In this document: positions 1 through 7,649 of the stretch, piece by piece
How positions within the stretch are numbered: position 1 is the first letter of the stretch
Layout: each line of letters begins with the position of its first letter
DNA from: JBLMZW01 sp050259035
GTDB taxonomy: Bacteria; Bacillota; Syntrophomonadia; Syntrophomonadales; DTU052
Direction: 5' to 3'
Assembly: GCA_050259035.1 (NCBI GenBank)
Contig: JBLMZW010000194.1
Location: 1-23,565 of the forward strand
Length of the DNA: 23,565 bases
Translations under genes and position numbers: made by a program
Notes under the pieces: model-generated
Seen by the model: only the letters and a program-made list of their open reading frames with translations
Databases searched by the model: none
Told to the model about the DNA's origin: nothing

Positions 1-16
1 GGATTACAGGGGAACC

Positions 17-1306
17 TTGTATTTGAGTGACGAAAACATGATATCCCTCGGGATATCTCCAGGAGATGGCCGGGAGGTTATCGTCGGGAATCAATCAGTA
101 TCGGTTAAAATATTGTCCGGAACAGGTGGAAAAACGGCAACCCTTGCTGCAGAGTTGACTTCGGAGTTAGCCCGCCTGCTTTTACTCCCCCCGGGATTAA
201 CCCTTAATATTATAAGATATGGGGACAAACTGAGATTTGGTCCTCTAATCGGTATACTTGCGGCATCCTATTATAGAGAACGAAAATCATTTGGGGGTCA
301 AGATGGATATTTCCGCAGTCTTCTAAAATATCTACAGAGTATTAATGGTTTTGGGTATGTTTTTACACATCAGGGCTTGGATTGGAACCAGGGAATCATA
401 AACGGGTACTACCTGGACGACAGAAACAAATGGAAACCAGCAACTCTCCCTTTTCCGAATGTTTGCTATAATCGTTATCTGCCGAACAGACCAGGAATTG
501 ATTCGCGGGAAACCATGACCAGGTTCCTGCAATTCGGAGTAAAATCATTTAATACCCCGTTGGGAAGCAAGTGGAATGTAATCAAAAATCTTTCTGTTAA
601 GAAAGAAATAGCTCCCTATCTTCCAGGTACTCAAATGCTGAATTCCCTGCGAACTCTGGATTCCATGCTAAGTGAATTCGGCGAAGTATATATAAAGGCT
701 TTGAACGGACATCTAGGTAAGGGAGTAATAGTAATTACCAAAGTTAGCAACGGCTATATAGTTAAAACGACTTCGGATTACCGGGGGGTGCTGGTTAAAG
801 GACTTTCACAGGCCTTCAAACAGTCTAAGCTTAATCGTTGCCTGCGCAAGATGATAGTCCAGCAAAGTATTAAGGTTATGGGAAAGAATCAACATTTTGA
901 TGTCAGGATACTTATCCAGAAGGACCGAAAGAACGCCTGGCAAGTCACTGGAATGGCCGCAAGGGTCGGGAGAACTGGTAAAATAACCACCAATTTGCAT
1001 ACGGGAGGCCGGGCTGAAAGTATTGAAACAATACTTGTAGGGCGTGGATTCGATAAAAGGCAGGTGATTTTAATCAAAGCGAAACTGGAGTGGCTAAGCA
1101 TTACGATAGCGAAGGCTCTGGAAGAATACACCACGGTTCTTGGGGATCTGGGTCTGGATTTTGTTATCGATCGGGAAGGTAAACCCTGGTTTCTTGAAGC
1201 CAACCCCCGCGCGGGCCGGCGTGCTTTTTCCGGGATGGACCGGGAGACCAGGCGGCTTGCGGCGGGGCGTCCGATGGAATACGCGGCTTATCTGGCCGGG
1301 TTTTAG
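17..1306 (+). CDS. YheC/YheD family ATP-grasp protein (spore coat-associated type)
   Basis: The protein has the layout of the YheC/YheD family, known from Bacillus as endospore coat-associated ATP-grasp proteins; substrate and reaction are not established. The N-terminal part (to about residue 90) is the family's beta-rich region. From about residue 185 to the end lies an ATP-grasp fold: a glycine-rich nucleotide loop (KALNGHLGKGV, near 230), a FDVRILIQ strand (near 297) and a terminal metal-binding EANPRAG motif (near 395). The TTG at 17 has a purine-rich AGGGGA just upstream, but the frame is open to the window edge and the codons before it also fit the family, so the true start may lie outside the window. 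No terminator was seen after the stop. Family assignment is firm; the start is not. Confidence 0.85.
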   Translation: MYLSDENMISLGISPGDGREVIVGNQSVSVKILSGTGGKTATLAAELTSELARLLLLPPGLTLNIIRYGDKLRFGPLIGILAASYYRERKSFGGQDGYFRSLLKYLQSINGFGYVFTHQGLDWNQGIINGYYLDDRNKWKPATLPFPNVCYNRYLPNRPGIDSRETMTRFLQFGVKSFNTPLGSKWNVIKNLSVKKEIAPYLPGTQMLNSLRTLDSMLSEFGEVYIKALNGHLGKGVIVITKVSNGYIVKTTSDYRGVLVKGLSQAFKQSKLNRCLRKMIVQQSIKVMGKNQHFDVRILIQKDRKNAWQVTGMAARVGRTGKITTNLHTGGRAESIETILVGRGFDKRQVILIKAKLEWLSITIAKALEEYTTVLGDLGLDFVIDREGKPWFLEANPRAGRRAFSGMDRETRRLAAGRPMEYAAYLAGF

Positions 1307-1362
1307 CTTTATACGTTTTAATAATTTACATCCCCAATTTATCCTTTAATAAACCAAAACCC

Positions 1363-1371
1363 TGTTATAAT
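1363..1371 (+). promoter_or_regulatory. Extended -10 promoter before the dehydrogenase gene
   Basis: TGTTATAAT is a perfect TATAAT -10 box with the extended TGn motif, about 30 bases before the ATG at 1401. No good -35 box lies 16-18 bases upstream, which is normal for extended -10 promoters. It sits in the AT-rich gap after the YheC/YheD-like gene. Confidence 0.5.
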
Positions 1372-1400
1372 AAGAAATAGCATTGGGGGGTGGATATTAA

Positions 1401-2444
1401 ATGAAGGCGTTATTTTTGCGTGATGAACTTAAACTGTCCCTGGAAGTTACACCGGATCCAGTACTGCAAAAGCGAACGGATATTATTGTTAAGGTTACTG
1501 CCGGTTCGATATGTGGGAGTGACATTCATTTCTGGCGAGGGGAAGTTCCCTGTATTCCCAATTTTGTAATAGGACACGAGTTTGTTGCCCAGGTGGTAGA
1601 AGTGGGTGAGGACGTTAAAAAATTTAAGCCAGGTGACCGGGTGGCCGTTCCTGCGGGGATATCCTGCGGTATTTGCCCAAACTGTAAAAGGGGTAATATC
1701 CAGGCTTGTTATCAAGGAGCTATGTTCGGCGGGGGTAAACTTTTAGGTGATCTTCCCGGAGCACAGGCCGAATATGTCAGGGTACCTTTGGCAGATGCCG
1801 GGGTAGTTCATATTCCCGATACTGTAAGTGACAAGGCTGCTCTCCTGGTAGGGGATGTATTATCTACCGGTTACTTCGGAATTGTGAATGGCAGCCTACA
1901 GCCCGGTGCCGATGTAGCCATATTTGGGGCCGGCCCGGTGGGATTGTGCGCGGTGGCCTGTGCAACTCTTTTTGCCCCGGCCAGAATATTCCTGATTGAT
2001 TTTGAGGATTACCGCCTGGAGTTAGGGGCTCAATTGGGAGCCACGAATTTGATTAACGCCAGTGTGGGGAAAACCGGTAAGGAAATAAAGAAACTTACAA
2101 ATGGGCAGGGTGTTGATTTGGCAGTGGATGCAGTTGGGCTTCCGTCCACTATGAACGAATGTATAACCGCCTGTGCTATCGGAGGGGTGCTGTCGATCGT
2201 CGGGGTTGGTCCGCAGGTTATTGAATTCCCGATAGGCAAGCTATTTATGAAAAACCTTAGCCTAAAAACTGGTTTTGTTCCTTTGCTTCATATGCAGAGG
2301 TTAATGAACCTGATTGAAAGAGGCAAGATTGATACTACGGCCTTAATTACGCATGAGATACCACTTAGTAGTATTATCGATGGTTATCACATCTTTGGCG
2401 ACCGCAAGGAGAACTGTGTGAAGACCATGATAGTACCCGGGTAA
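1401..2444 (+). CDS. Zinc-dependent medium-chain alcohol/polyol dehydrogenase
   Basis: A classical zinc-containing medium-chain dehydrogenase (threonine/sorbitol/alcohol dehydrogenase group). The N-terminal GroES-like domain carries a catalytic zinc set (Cys38, the GHE motif at 58-60) and a full structural zinc set (Cys89, Cys92, Cys95, Cys103). The Rossmann domain has GAGPVG at 176-181 and an acidic Asp200 at the end of the second strand, which in this family favours NAD over NADP (inference). The 347-residue length is normal. The ATG at 1401 follows GGGGGGTGG with suitable spacing. The substrate cannot be read from the sequence: a secondary alcohol or polyol is likely. It appears to be transcribed from its own promoter, with the EamA gene 116 bases downstream. 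Confidence 0.9.
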   Translation: MKALFLRDELKLSLEVTPDPVLQKRTDIIVKVTAGSICGSDIHFWRGEVPCIPNFVIGHEFVAQVVEVGEDVKKFKPGDRVAVPAGISCGICPNCKRGNIQACYQGAMFGGGKLLGDLPGAQAEYVRVPLADAGVVHIPDTVSDKAALLVGDVLSTGYFGIVNGSLQPGADVAIFGAGPVGLCAVACATLFAPARIFLIDFEDYRLELGAQLGATNLINASVGKTGKEIKKLTNGQGVDLAVDAVGLPSTMNECITACAIGGVLSIVGVGPQVIEFPIGKLFMKNLSLKTGFVPLLHMQRLMNLIERGKIDTTALITHEIPLSSIIDGYHIFGDRKENCVKTMIVPG

Positions 2445-2560
2445 TAATAATCACCTGTTCGGACGGAAACTCTAGTAAGAGAAAAAGCCTTTTTGGAGAT
2501 GTAATAATTTAGCCATGTTGGTATTGAAACGAGATTGAACAAGGGACGAGGTTTCATACG

Positions 2561-3457
2561 ATGAGCCAAAATTTAAAAGGATATCTCTACGTTTTTACAT
2601 CGGCTTTAATGTATGCCTCATTGCCGATTTTCGGCAAATATGCTTTTAGTTTCGGACTTGATGCCGCTAGTACACTATGGCTCCGATTCGTGTTTTCTTT
2701 TATTGTACTTTTCGGATACCTGATAATTACCAGAAGATCCATTTTAGCCAGCAAGTCTCCACTAATAATGCTGCAGGGGCTTTTTCTGATAGGCAGCGGT
2801 TTGTTCTATTTCAATGGGTTAAAACATTTATCGGCCGGTCTGGCTAGCGTTGTTTTCTTTACTTATCCTGTAATAGTGGCTTTGCTATCCCGTATAGTTT
2901 TGAAAGAAAAGTGGGAATTTAGATTCCTAGCCGGGTTGATTCTTGCATTGCTGGGATTGGTACTGGTTACGGGCATACTTGGAGGCTGGGGAACGGTGTC
3001 ATCACTAGGGGTTGTCCTGATCCTTCTGGGAAGCGTATGTTACGCCTTATTTAGTCTCATTGGGCAGCTGACAGTGGAAAATACCAACCCGTTAACTCTT
3101 ACTGCCACTTTTAGTCTTATCGGTATTCTGGTGGTAAGTAGTTTCTATGGGGGGGAGATTAAATCGCTTTGGCCGTTCACCCCGAATCAGCTCGCTATCG
3201 GTCTTGTGATGGCGTTGTTTAATACCACCGGATCCGTCTCGTTTTTTATGAAAGGGGTAGAAAAAATTGGGGCCACCAAGGCCTCATTGGCCAGTATTGT
3301 TGAACCCGCCATTACTGTAGGGTTAGGGTTCATCTTCCTCCAGGAAAGGCTAACTAGCATGCAGTTGATTGGAGGGATTATGGTCTTAGTTAGTATTGTG
3401 ATAGTAATGCGAGGTATGTCCGGGACTGGTCCGAGCCCGGGGAACATTCCGAGCTAA
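2561..3457 (+). CDS. EamA-family drug/metabolite transporter (DMT superfamily)
   Basis: A hydrophobic protein of 298 residues with about ten predicted membrane helices in two repeated halves, the EamA/RhaT-like layout. The second half ends with the family-typical run near residues 240-275, in which a VEPAIT-like motif precedes a GFIFLQE-like turn and a last helix pair. Such proteins sit in the inner membrane and export small metabolites or amino acids; the substrate is not predictable. ATG at 2561 is preceded by AGGGACGAGG. It lies on the same strand as the dehydrogenase, 116 bases away, so shared transcription is possible but unproven. Confidence 0.85.
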   Translation: MSQNLKGYLYVFTSALMYASLPIFGKYAFSFGLDAASTLWLRFVFSFIVLFGYLIITRRSILASKSPLIMLQGLFLIGSGLFYFNGLKHLSAGLASVVFFTYPVIVALLSRIVLKEKWEFRFLAGLILALLGLVLVTGILGGWGTVSSLGVVLILLGSVCYALFSLIGQLTVENTNPLTLTATFSLIGILVVSSFYGGEIKSLWPFTPNQLAIGLVMALFNTTGSVSFFMKGVEKIGATKASLASIVEPAITVGLGFIFLQERLTSMQLIGGIMVLVSIVIVMRGMSGTGPSPGNIPS

Positions 3458-3467
3458 TGTTTTTTTC
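3441..3467 (+). terminator. Weak intrinsic terminator overlapping the EamA stop codon
   Basis: GGAACAT (3441-3447) can pair with ATGTTTT (from 3457, two G-U pairs) around a loop containing the TAA stop, followed by a run of Ts. The stem is short, so the call is tentative. Confidence 0.35.
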
Positions 3468-3611
3468 CGACTTTATGCCAATACTTTCCTCACCAACATT
3501 TCTTAAGAATGAAGCTCGTACCGCAATCTTTTGATAAACCGGATTTTCCTGCAATCCTAGCATTAGTTCGAAATTTGAAACTCTGTGTTAACTAATAAAG
3601 AATAAAATAAT

Positions 3612-3637
3612 TTGCAGGAAGGAAGTCCTCCTTGCAA
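3612..3637 (+). other. Imperfect inverted repeat in the ABC importer leader
   Basis: TTGCAGGAAGGA and TCCTCCTTGCAA form a near-perfect 12-base dyad (one mismatch and one G-U pair) almost without a loop, about 60 bases before the receptor gene's start. There is no T-run after it. It could be a protein operator or a leader hairpin. The right arm contains CCTCC, which is also able to pair with the AGGAGG ribosome binding site at 3681-3686. Confidence 0.4.
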
Positions 3638-3695
3638 TGAATAAGACAAGACATGTAAAATGAACAATGTAAACGACGAAAGGAGGAATAGTTTT

Positions 3696-4508
3696 TTGAA
3701 AAAGTATGGTAGACTGATCCTGGTTGTTCTGATGGTATTTAGCCTGGTATTTACCGCTGCGGGGTGCAACAAAACCCAGACCGGCGATAAAACCAAGAAG
3801 GAAGCACAGGTAGGGGAAAAGACTAAGGAAAAGGTTCTTAAAGTTGGATCGGAAACAGCATACCCTCCATTTGAAACTCAAGCTAAAAATGGCGAATACG
3901 TAGGATTTGACATGGATCTTATTAGGGCAATTGGAGAAGCTGAAGGTTATAAGGTTGAAATTGTAAGCTTACCATTTACTGGACTCATTCCAGCCCTTAA
4001 AGCCGGCAACATAGATGCTGCCATATCCGCAATGACTATTACCGATGAACGGAAGAAATCCGTTGATTTCAGTGATCCGTATATTGATTCCGGTCAGATT
4101 ATTGCCATTCGGTCAGACGATAAACGGCCGATCAGCAAACCAGAGGATCTCAAGGGATTAAAGGTTTCGGTGCAGATGGGTACGACCGGTCAGTTTGAAG
4201 TTGAGAAGATTCAGAAACTCGACCCCAAAACCGAGATAAAGAAATTTGATTCGGTTGACCAGGCCTTTGCAGAACTGGCAAACAAGGGAGTCGATGCGGC
4301 AGTAGTAGATTTGCCCGTTACCGCTAATTACATTGCCACCGGACATCCGGAATTGAAGATGGTAGGCAAAACGTTCACCAGTGAAAAATACGGTATTTCA
4401 GTTAACAAAGGTAATACCGAGGTTTACAAGGTTATCAACGATGGGTTGAAAAAAGTAAAAGCCAGCGGCAAGTATGACGAAATATACGGCAAGTATTTTG
4501 CTAAATAA
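3696..4508 (+). CDS. Amino acid ABC transporter substrate-binding lipoprotein
   Basis: A family 3 extracellular solute receptor (GlnH/HisJ/FliY-like) that captures polar amino acids for the adjoining permease and ATPase. I place the start at TTG 3696: AGGAGG at 3681-3686 is nine bases upstream, and the protein then begins with Lys-Lys, a hydrophobic stretch and the lipobox AAGC, giving 270 residues. The frame is open upstream to an ATG at 3660, but that would bury the signal peptide. A charged linker follows the lipidated Cys, then VGSETAYPPFE, the hallmark N-lobe strand. The ITDERKKSVDFSDPY segment carries the Arg and Asp that in this family bind the amino acid carboxylate, and VVDLP the Asp that contacts its amino group. 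The exact ligand is unknown. Confidence 0.93.
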   Translation: MKKYGRLILVVLMVFSLVFTAAGCNKTQTGDKTKKEAQVGEKTKEKVLKVGSETAYPPFETQAKNGEYVGFDMDLIRAIGEAEGYKVEIVSLPFTGLIPALKAGNIDAAISAMTITDERKKSVDFSDPYIDSGQIIAIRSDDKRPISKPEDLKGLKVSVQMGTTGQFEVEKIQKLDPKTEIKKFDSVDQAFAELANKGVDAAVVDLPVTANYIATGHPELKMVGKTFTSEKYGISVNKGNTEVYKVINDGLKKVKASGKYDEIYGKYFAK

Positions 4509-4521
4509 TCTATAGTCATTC

Positions 4522-4551
4522 AAGAGCAGTGGGGTCACCCCCACTGCTCTT
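4522..4551 (+). other. Strong intercistronic hairpin between receptor and permease genes
   Basis: AAGAGCAGTGGGG (4522-4534) and CCCCACTGCTCTT (4539-4551) form a perfect 13-base-pair stem with a four-base loop TCAC. There is no T-run behind it, so it is better explained as a 3'-end stabiliser or partial terminator that keeps the receptor in excess over permease and ATPase, a pattern known for binding-protein operons. The role here is inferred. Confidence 0.7.
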
Positions 4552-4576
4552 CCATTGAGGAGGGTAAAAGAAAAGA

Positions 4577-5290
4577 GTGGGCGATGGTGCTACAGTTATT
4601 GGACTAATTAATTTTGTAAGCAACCTCATGCAGTCTCGAATAATGGAAATTTTTCGTGATTACTCTCCCATGCTTCTGATAGGGGTAATAGCCACCATTA
4701 AGGTGACTACCCTGGCGGTTGGACTCGGTCTCATAATTGGCATGTTTGCTGGTATGGGTCGACTTTCCAGAGTTAAGTTTATTTCCGGGTTATCAGTTGC
4801 TTATATAGAGTTTTTCAGAGGCACTCCTTTACTGGTTCAAGTGTTTCTGATTTATTTTGGAGTTCTTCCTCTGATTTTTGGTCATAGTGTTAACGAATTT
4901 TTGGCAGCGGTAATAGCATGTTCTATTAATAGTGGCGCTTATATTGCCGAGATTGTCCGCGGTGGAATTCAATCCATCGACCGGGGACAATTGGAGGCTG
5001 CCAAGTCATTGGGGATGAGTTATCGTCAAGCCATGCGCCACATAATCCTGCCGCAGGCTTTCAAGGTGATGATCCCGCCACTAATTAACGAGTTCATAGC
5101 CATGTTGAAGGATACTTCACTGGTTAGTGTTATTGCAGTCGAGGAGTTAACCCGTAAGGGGCAATTGGCAATAGCTATTAACTATGAACCTTTTATTATG
5201 TGGTCAATGGTAGCAGTTTTGTATTTGGTTATGACTCTGGCCATCTCCAGGTTGGGCATTGCCGTGGAAAGGAGGCTGAAAACTGAATGA
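4577..5290 (+). CDS. Amino acid ABC transporter permease (HisM/GlnP family)
   Basis: An inner-membrane permease of the His/Glu/Gln/Arg family. About five membrane helices are seen. The EAA-loop region near residues 137-160 reads EAAKSLGMSYRQAMRHIILP, the contact site for the ATPase, and FFRGTPLLVQVF near residue 77 is the family's conserved helix motif. GTG at 4577 is preceded by GAGGAGGG (4557-4564) at 12 bases; an internal ATG further in is possible but would shorten the N terminus. The last four bases overlap the ATPase start (ATGA, 5287-5290), so translation is probably coupled. Length is slightly above the family's usual 215-230 residues because of the N-terminal extension. Confidence 0.93.
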   Translation: MGDGATVIGLINFVSNLMQSRIMEIFRDYSPMLLIGVIATIKVTTLAVGLGLIIGMFAGMGRLSRVKFISGLSVAYIEFFRGTPLLVQVFLIYFGVLPLIFGHSVNEFLAAVIACSINSGAYIAEIVRGGIQSIDRGQLEAAKSLGMSYRQAMRHIILPQAFKVMIPPLINEFIAMLKDTSLVSVIAVEELTRKGQLAIAINYEPFIMWSMVAVLYLVMTLAISRLGIAVERRLKTE

Positions 5291-6009
5291 TAACAGTTGA
5301 AGGTCTCAATAAATCGTTCGGAACTCTAAAGGTTTTAACAGATATTAATTGTCATATTACCCCCAGCGAAGTGGTATGCATAATTGGCCCCAGTGGTTCC
5401 GGCAAGAGCACATTCCTGCGTTGCATCAACCAGCTGGAGAAAGTTGATTCGGGCAGAATAATAGTGGATGGAATTGTGGTTACAAACCCTAAAACCAACC
5501 TTACAGTAGTCCGGGAAGAGGTAGGTATGGTATTTCAGCTTTTTAACCTTTTCCCCCACAAAACCGTATTGGAGAATATAACTCTTGCTCCCTGCCAGGT
5601 CAGAAAAGTCAGCATAAAAGAGGCCGAGGATACAGCCTACGCTTTGTTGAATCGGGTTGGTCTGGTAGATAAGGCCCATGCGTATCCTCCCCAGCTTTCA
5701 GGCGGGCAGAAACAACGGGTGGCAATTGCCCGGGCTCTGGCCATGAAGCCTAAAGTAATGCTCTTTGATGAGCCGACATCAGCCCTCGATCCAGAAATGG
5801 TCGGCGAGGTCTTGGAGGTAATGAAGAGTTTAGCCCGGGATGGCATGACCATGATTGTGGTAACCCATGAGATGGGTTTTGCTCGTGAAGTAGGGCACCG
5901 GGTTATTTTTATGGACGAAGGTCGTATGATTGAGGAAGGGGTTCCTTCGCAGGTATTTAATGAACCGCGCAACGATAGAACGCGTGAATTCTTGAGCAAA
6001 ATTTTATAA
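5287..6009 (+). CDS. Amino acid ABC transporter ATP-binding protein (GlnQ-like)
   Basis: The energising subunit of the importer. All nucleotide-binding motifs are intact: Walker A GPSGSGKST (34-42), Q-loop Gln84, signature LSGGQ (137-141), Walker B with VMLFDE (157-162), D-loop SALD and switch His194. The 240-residue length is typical of polar amino acid importers of the GlnQ/HisP group. Its ATG overlaps the permease stop by four bases. No convincing terminator follows directly; the next event is a new promoter at 6074. Confidence 0.95.
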   Translation: MITVEGLNKSFGTLKVLTDINCHITPSEVVCIIGPSGSGKSTFLRCINQLEKVDSGRIIVDGIVVTNPKTNLTVVREEVGMVFQLFNLFPHKTVLENITLAPCQVRKVSIKEAEDTAYALLNRVGLVDKAHAYPPQLSGGQKQRVAIARALAMKPKVMLFDEPTSALDPEMVGEVLEVMKSLARDGMTMIVVTHEMGFAREVGHRVIFMDEGRMIEEGVPSQVFNEPRNDRTREFLSKIL

Positions 6010-6073
6010 CTCTGTGCAAAGACTGGTTGAGAAAAAGATAACTTGCCAGAAAGTCAAAATATTCTGAAAACAA

Positions 6074-6102
6074 TTGCCAACATTTGAAATGGGATTTATA
6101 AT
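6074..6102 (+). promoter_or_regulatory. Sigma-A type promoter of the 6.1-6.4 kb leader-like transcript
   Basis: TTGCCA (6074-6079), a 17-base spacer and a perfect TATAAT (6097-6102). It is one of the two best promoter matches in the window, yet no conventional gene follows on this strand for more than 1.7 kb. Transcription is expected to begin near 6109. Confidence 0.65.
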
Positions 6103-6134
6103 AGAATTAATCCAGCATGAGGAAAGGGGACTTT

Positions 6135-6188
6135 ATGCTGGAGTACCGGCTGAATCCCGATCGGATTCCATATAGAACGGTTTTATAA
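6135..6188 (+). CDS. Possible 17-residue leader peptide
   Basis: The ORF encodes MLEYRLNPDRIPYRTVL. AAAGGGG lies about seven bases before the ATG, and transcription from the promoter at 6074-6102 would include it. The start codon is within the right arm of the CCAGCAT/ATGCTGG stem, so initiation could be controlled by that fold. No residue is strongly enriched, so it does not look like a classical amino acid attenuator. A chance ORF is quite possible. Confidence 0.2.
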   Translation: MLEYRLNPDRIPYRTVL

Positions 6189-6339
6189 CGAATTCCGAAC
6201 TATAGGGAAGGGATTTACAGATCGGGTCTTTTAAATAAGGGCCTATCTGGACAGGAACCAGGGTCAAAAGCTAGGGTTAACCATGTTGCCGGGATACAAC
6301 GTTATAAGGAGGTAGTACTGATTTGCAGTACAGCTCCAG

Positions 6340-6382
6340 ATGAAAGAGCAGGCGGATTTACAGACAGAGCCTGCTCTTTCAT
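6340..6382 (+). terminator. Long stem-loop, possible terminator
   Basis: ATGAAAGAGCAGGC (6340-6353) and GCCTGCTCTTTCAT (6369-6382) pair perfectly over 14 bases with a 15-base loop. Only two Ts and then mixed sequence follow the stem, so termination may be weak or the stem may serve another purpose such as processing. It would end the RNA begun at about 6109. Confidence 0.45.
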
Positions 6383-6438
6383 TTAGGACAGTCAATAACA
6401 ACTATAGAGGATAAAGGGGTTTGGAGGAGGAGTTCATT

Positions 6439-6489
6439 TTGAGTTTCTGGTTGATATTAATCAGTTTGCTAGGGTTAGGGCGGACCTAA
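6439..6489 (+). CDS. Possible 16-residue hydrophobic peptide
   Basis: TTG at 6439 follows a strong GGAGGAGG (6423-6430) by eight bases and encodes MSFWLILISLLGLGRT, hydrophobic enough to cross or insert into the membrane. It ends at 6489, one base before the stop codon of the convergent permease gene. It could be a real small membrane peptide or the remnant of a longer gene cut short here. Nothing in its sequence identifies a family. Confidence 0.3.
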   Translation: MSFWLILISLLGLGRT

Positions 6490-6490
6490 G

Positions 6491-7630
6491 TTATACTTTT
6501 AAGAGGTTGCGCTTTATTCCCAGATCTGCAATCAGACCTGCTAAAAAGGCAACAGCAGGATTGATAGCCAGGGTAAGGGCAGCTACTAAAAGGACCACAA
6601 AGCCTTCAGAACGATTGGAATAGCCTCGGGCAGCCATAGCCAAATCGATACCGCTATAAAAGAGAAGACTACCCAGAGCACCGTTCGGTATAACCTTAAA
6701 TAAAAAAACGGCATCCTTACCCAGGAGGACTCCTAAAGAGAGAAGTATAAAACCAATAAGCAATGGGGTAATGACGGTTCTGCCTCCAAAACGATAGTGA
6801 GCGGCTACGCCGCCACTGCCGTGACACATCATATAGCCTCCCAAAGGAGCAGCAATCAGGTTGGCTATGCCCATAGTCAGGGTGAGGTTTTTTTCCGTAA
6901 CCCGAGAAGCCTGCTTCCCATATAATTCACTGGATATGGCTACAGTTACTAGAATTGCATTGGTAAGGGTCAAAGGGAGCTGGGGAATTGCTACCATAGT
7001 AAATGCTCGTTCAAAATCCTGCACTCCTGGTAAGGTCCATTGGGGAAGATGAAAACCAAATGAAATGCTTATCGGGGTAAACTGAGGATGTAACCATAGT
7101 TGTAGAAGAATACCCGCAACTAGAGCAAATAGAGCTGCAGGAAAACGACGGTTGGATAACAAAGGTAACATACCAGTCAGGATAATTACTCCAATTAGCC
7201 AATCCCCTAGTACCATCTTGGTTCCGAGTATAGCCAATGACAAACCCAGGCCCACCTGAATGCCAGTGGTGACTCCAGTTGGAGTAACCTGAGCCAACTT
7301 GGCGATTAAACCGGTAATCCCAAGCAATAATAATACCGCTCCTATTATCATTCCAGAAGCCGCTATTTCGTTCGATGATAGTTTTTGCACTAGAACTGCG
7401 GCGGAAGCTGCTTTCATAGGCTGAACAGACATGGGAATACGATAAAACCATCCACTAAATATATAAAATAGACCAAACCAGGTTAAGACGCTGCCAGGGT
7501 TTAAACCTACAATAGCTACAGAAGCCAGAACATGTGGCAAGAAAGTACCCAGGTCTCCCAGAGCCCCTGATAACTCGTTAGTTATATTTTTAACGTTTTT
7601 AGGCTGTGAAGCCTTACATTCTTCCGGCAT
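6491..7630 (-). CDS. MOT1-like sulfate/molybdate permease
   Basis: A multi-spanning inner-membrane protein (about ten hydrophobic segments) of the MOT1 branch of the SulP-related superfamily. The two family hallmarks are seen: GALGDLGTFLPHV near the N terminus and MSVQPMKAASAA about 45 residues later, the segments that line the anion site in this fold. Members in plants and algae take up molybdate with high affinity; in bacteria they are annotated as putative sulfate/molybdate transporters. I place the start at ATG 7630, seven bases after GGGG; the frame is open to an ATG at 7648 that has no ribosome binding site. No mod, moa or sulfate-assimilation gene is adjacent, so the anion stays undecided. 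No clear own terminator was found. Confidence 0.85.
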   Translation of the reverse strand: MPEECKASQPKNVKNITNELSGALGDLGTFLPHVLASVAIVGLNPGSVLTWFGLFYIFSGWFYRIPMSVQPMKAASAAVLVQKLSSNEIAASGMIIGAVLLLLGITGLIAKLAQVTPTGVTTGIQVGLGLSLAILGTKMVLGDWLIGVIILTGMLPLLSNRRFPAALFALVAGILLQLWLHPQFTPISISFGFHLPQWTLPGVQDFERAFTMVAIPQLPLTLTNAILVTVAISSELYGKQASRVTEKNLTLTMGIANLIAAPLGGYMMCHGSGGVAAHYRFGGRTVITPLLIGFILLSLGVLLGKDAVFLFKVIPNGALGSLLFYSGIDLAMAARGYSNRSEGFVVLLVAALTLAINPAVAFLAGLIADLGIKRNLLKV

Positions 7631-7649
7631 GTTTAATCCCCATCGCAAA

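Larger units (their letters stand above)
6109..6390 (+). ncRNA. Candidate structured RNA or leader with micro-ORFs
   Basis: This stretch fills most of the 480-base gap between the ABC importer and the permease on the other strand. After the promoter come hairpins CCAGCAT/ATGCTGG (6112-6118 with 6135-6141), GAATCC/GGATTC (6152-6157 with 6163-6168), GTACTG/CAGTAC (6315-6320 with 6326-6331) and a 14-base-pair stem (6340-6353 with 6369-6382). It contains a 17-codon ORF at 6135, and a six-codon ORF MQYSSR at 6323 behind a perfect AAGGAGGT at 6306-6313; its TTG start lies in a hairpin loop and its stop touches the 14-base-pair stem. I do not recognise any riboswitch or T-box core in it. It could be an attenuated leader, a small RNA, or a decayed gene. 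Confidence 0.4.

Noticed and set aside
3660..3695. Upstream ATG start for the amino acid receptor
   Set aside because: It would place the AGGAGG inside the gene and add a charged stretch before the signal peptide; TTG 3696 fits far better.
3588..3881. Minus-strand ORF of 97 codons with hydrophobic residues
   Set aside because: It covers the receptor gene's leader and signal peptide in antisense; the hydrophobicity is a mirror of that signal peptide.
5637..5999. Minus-strand ORF of 120 codons
   Set aside because: Antisense to the ABC ATPase gene with intact motifs; no ribosome binding site.
6109..6390. A known riboswitch or T-box in the leader
   Set aside because: I compared by eye with the cores of TPP, FMN, lysine, cobalamin, SAM, c-di-GMP, c-di-AMP, ZTP, fluoride and T-box leaders and found no convincing match.
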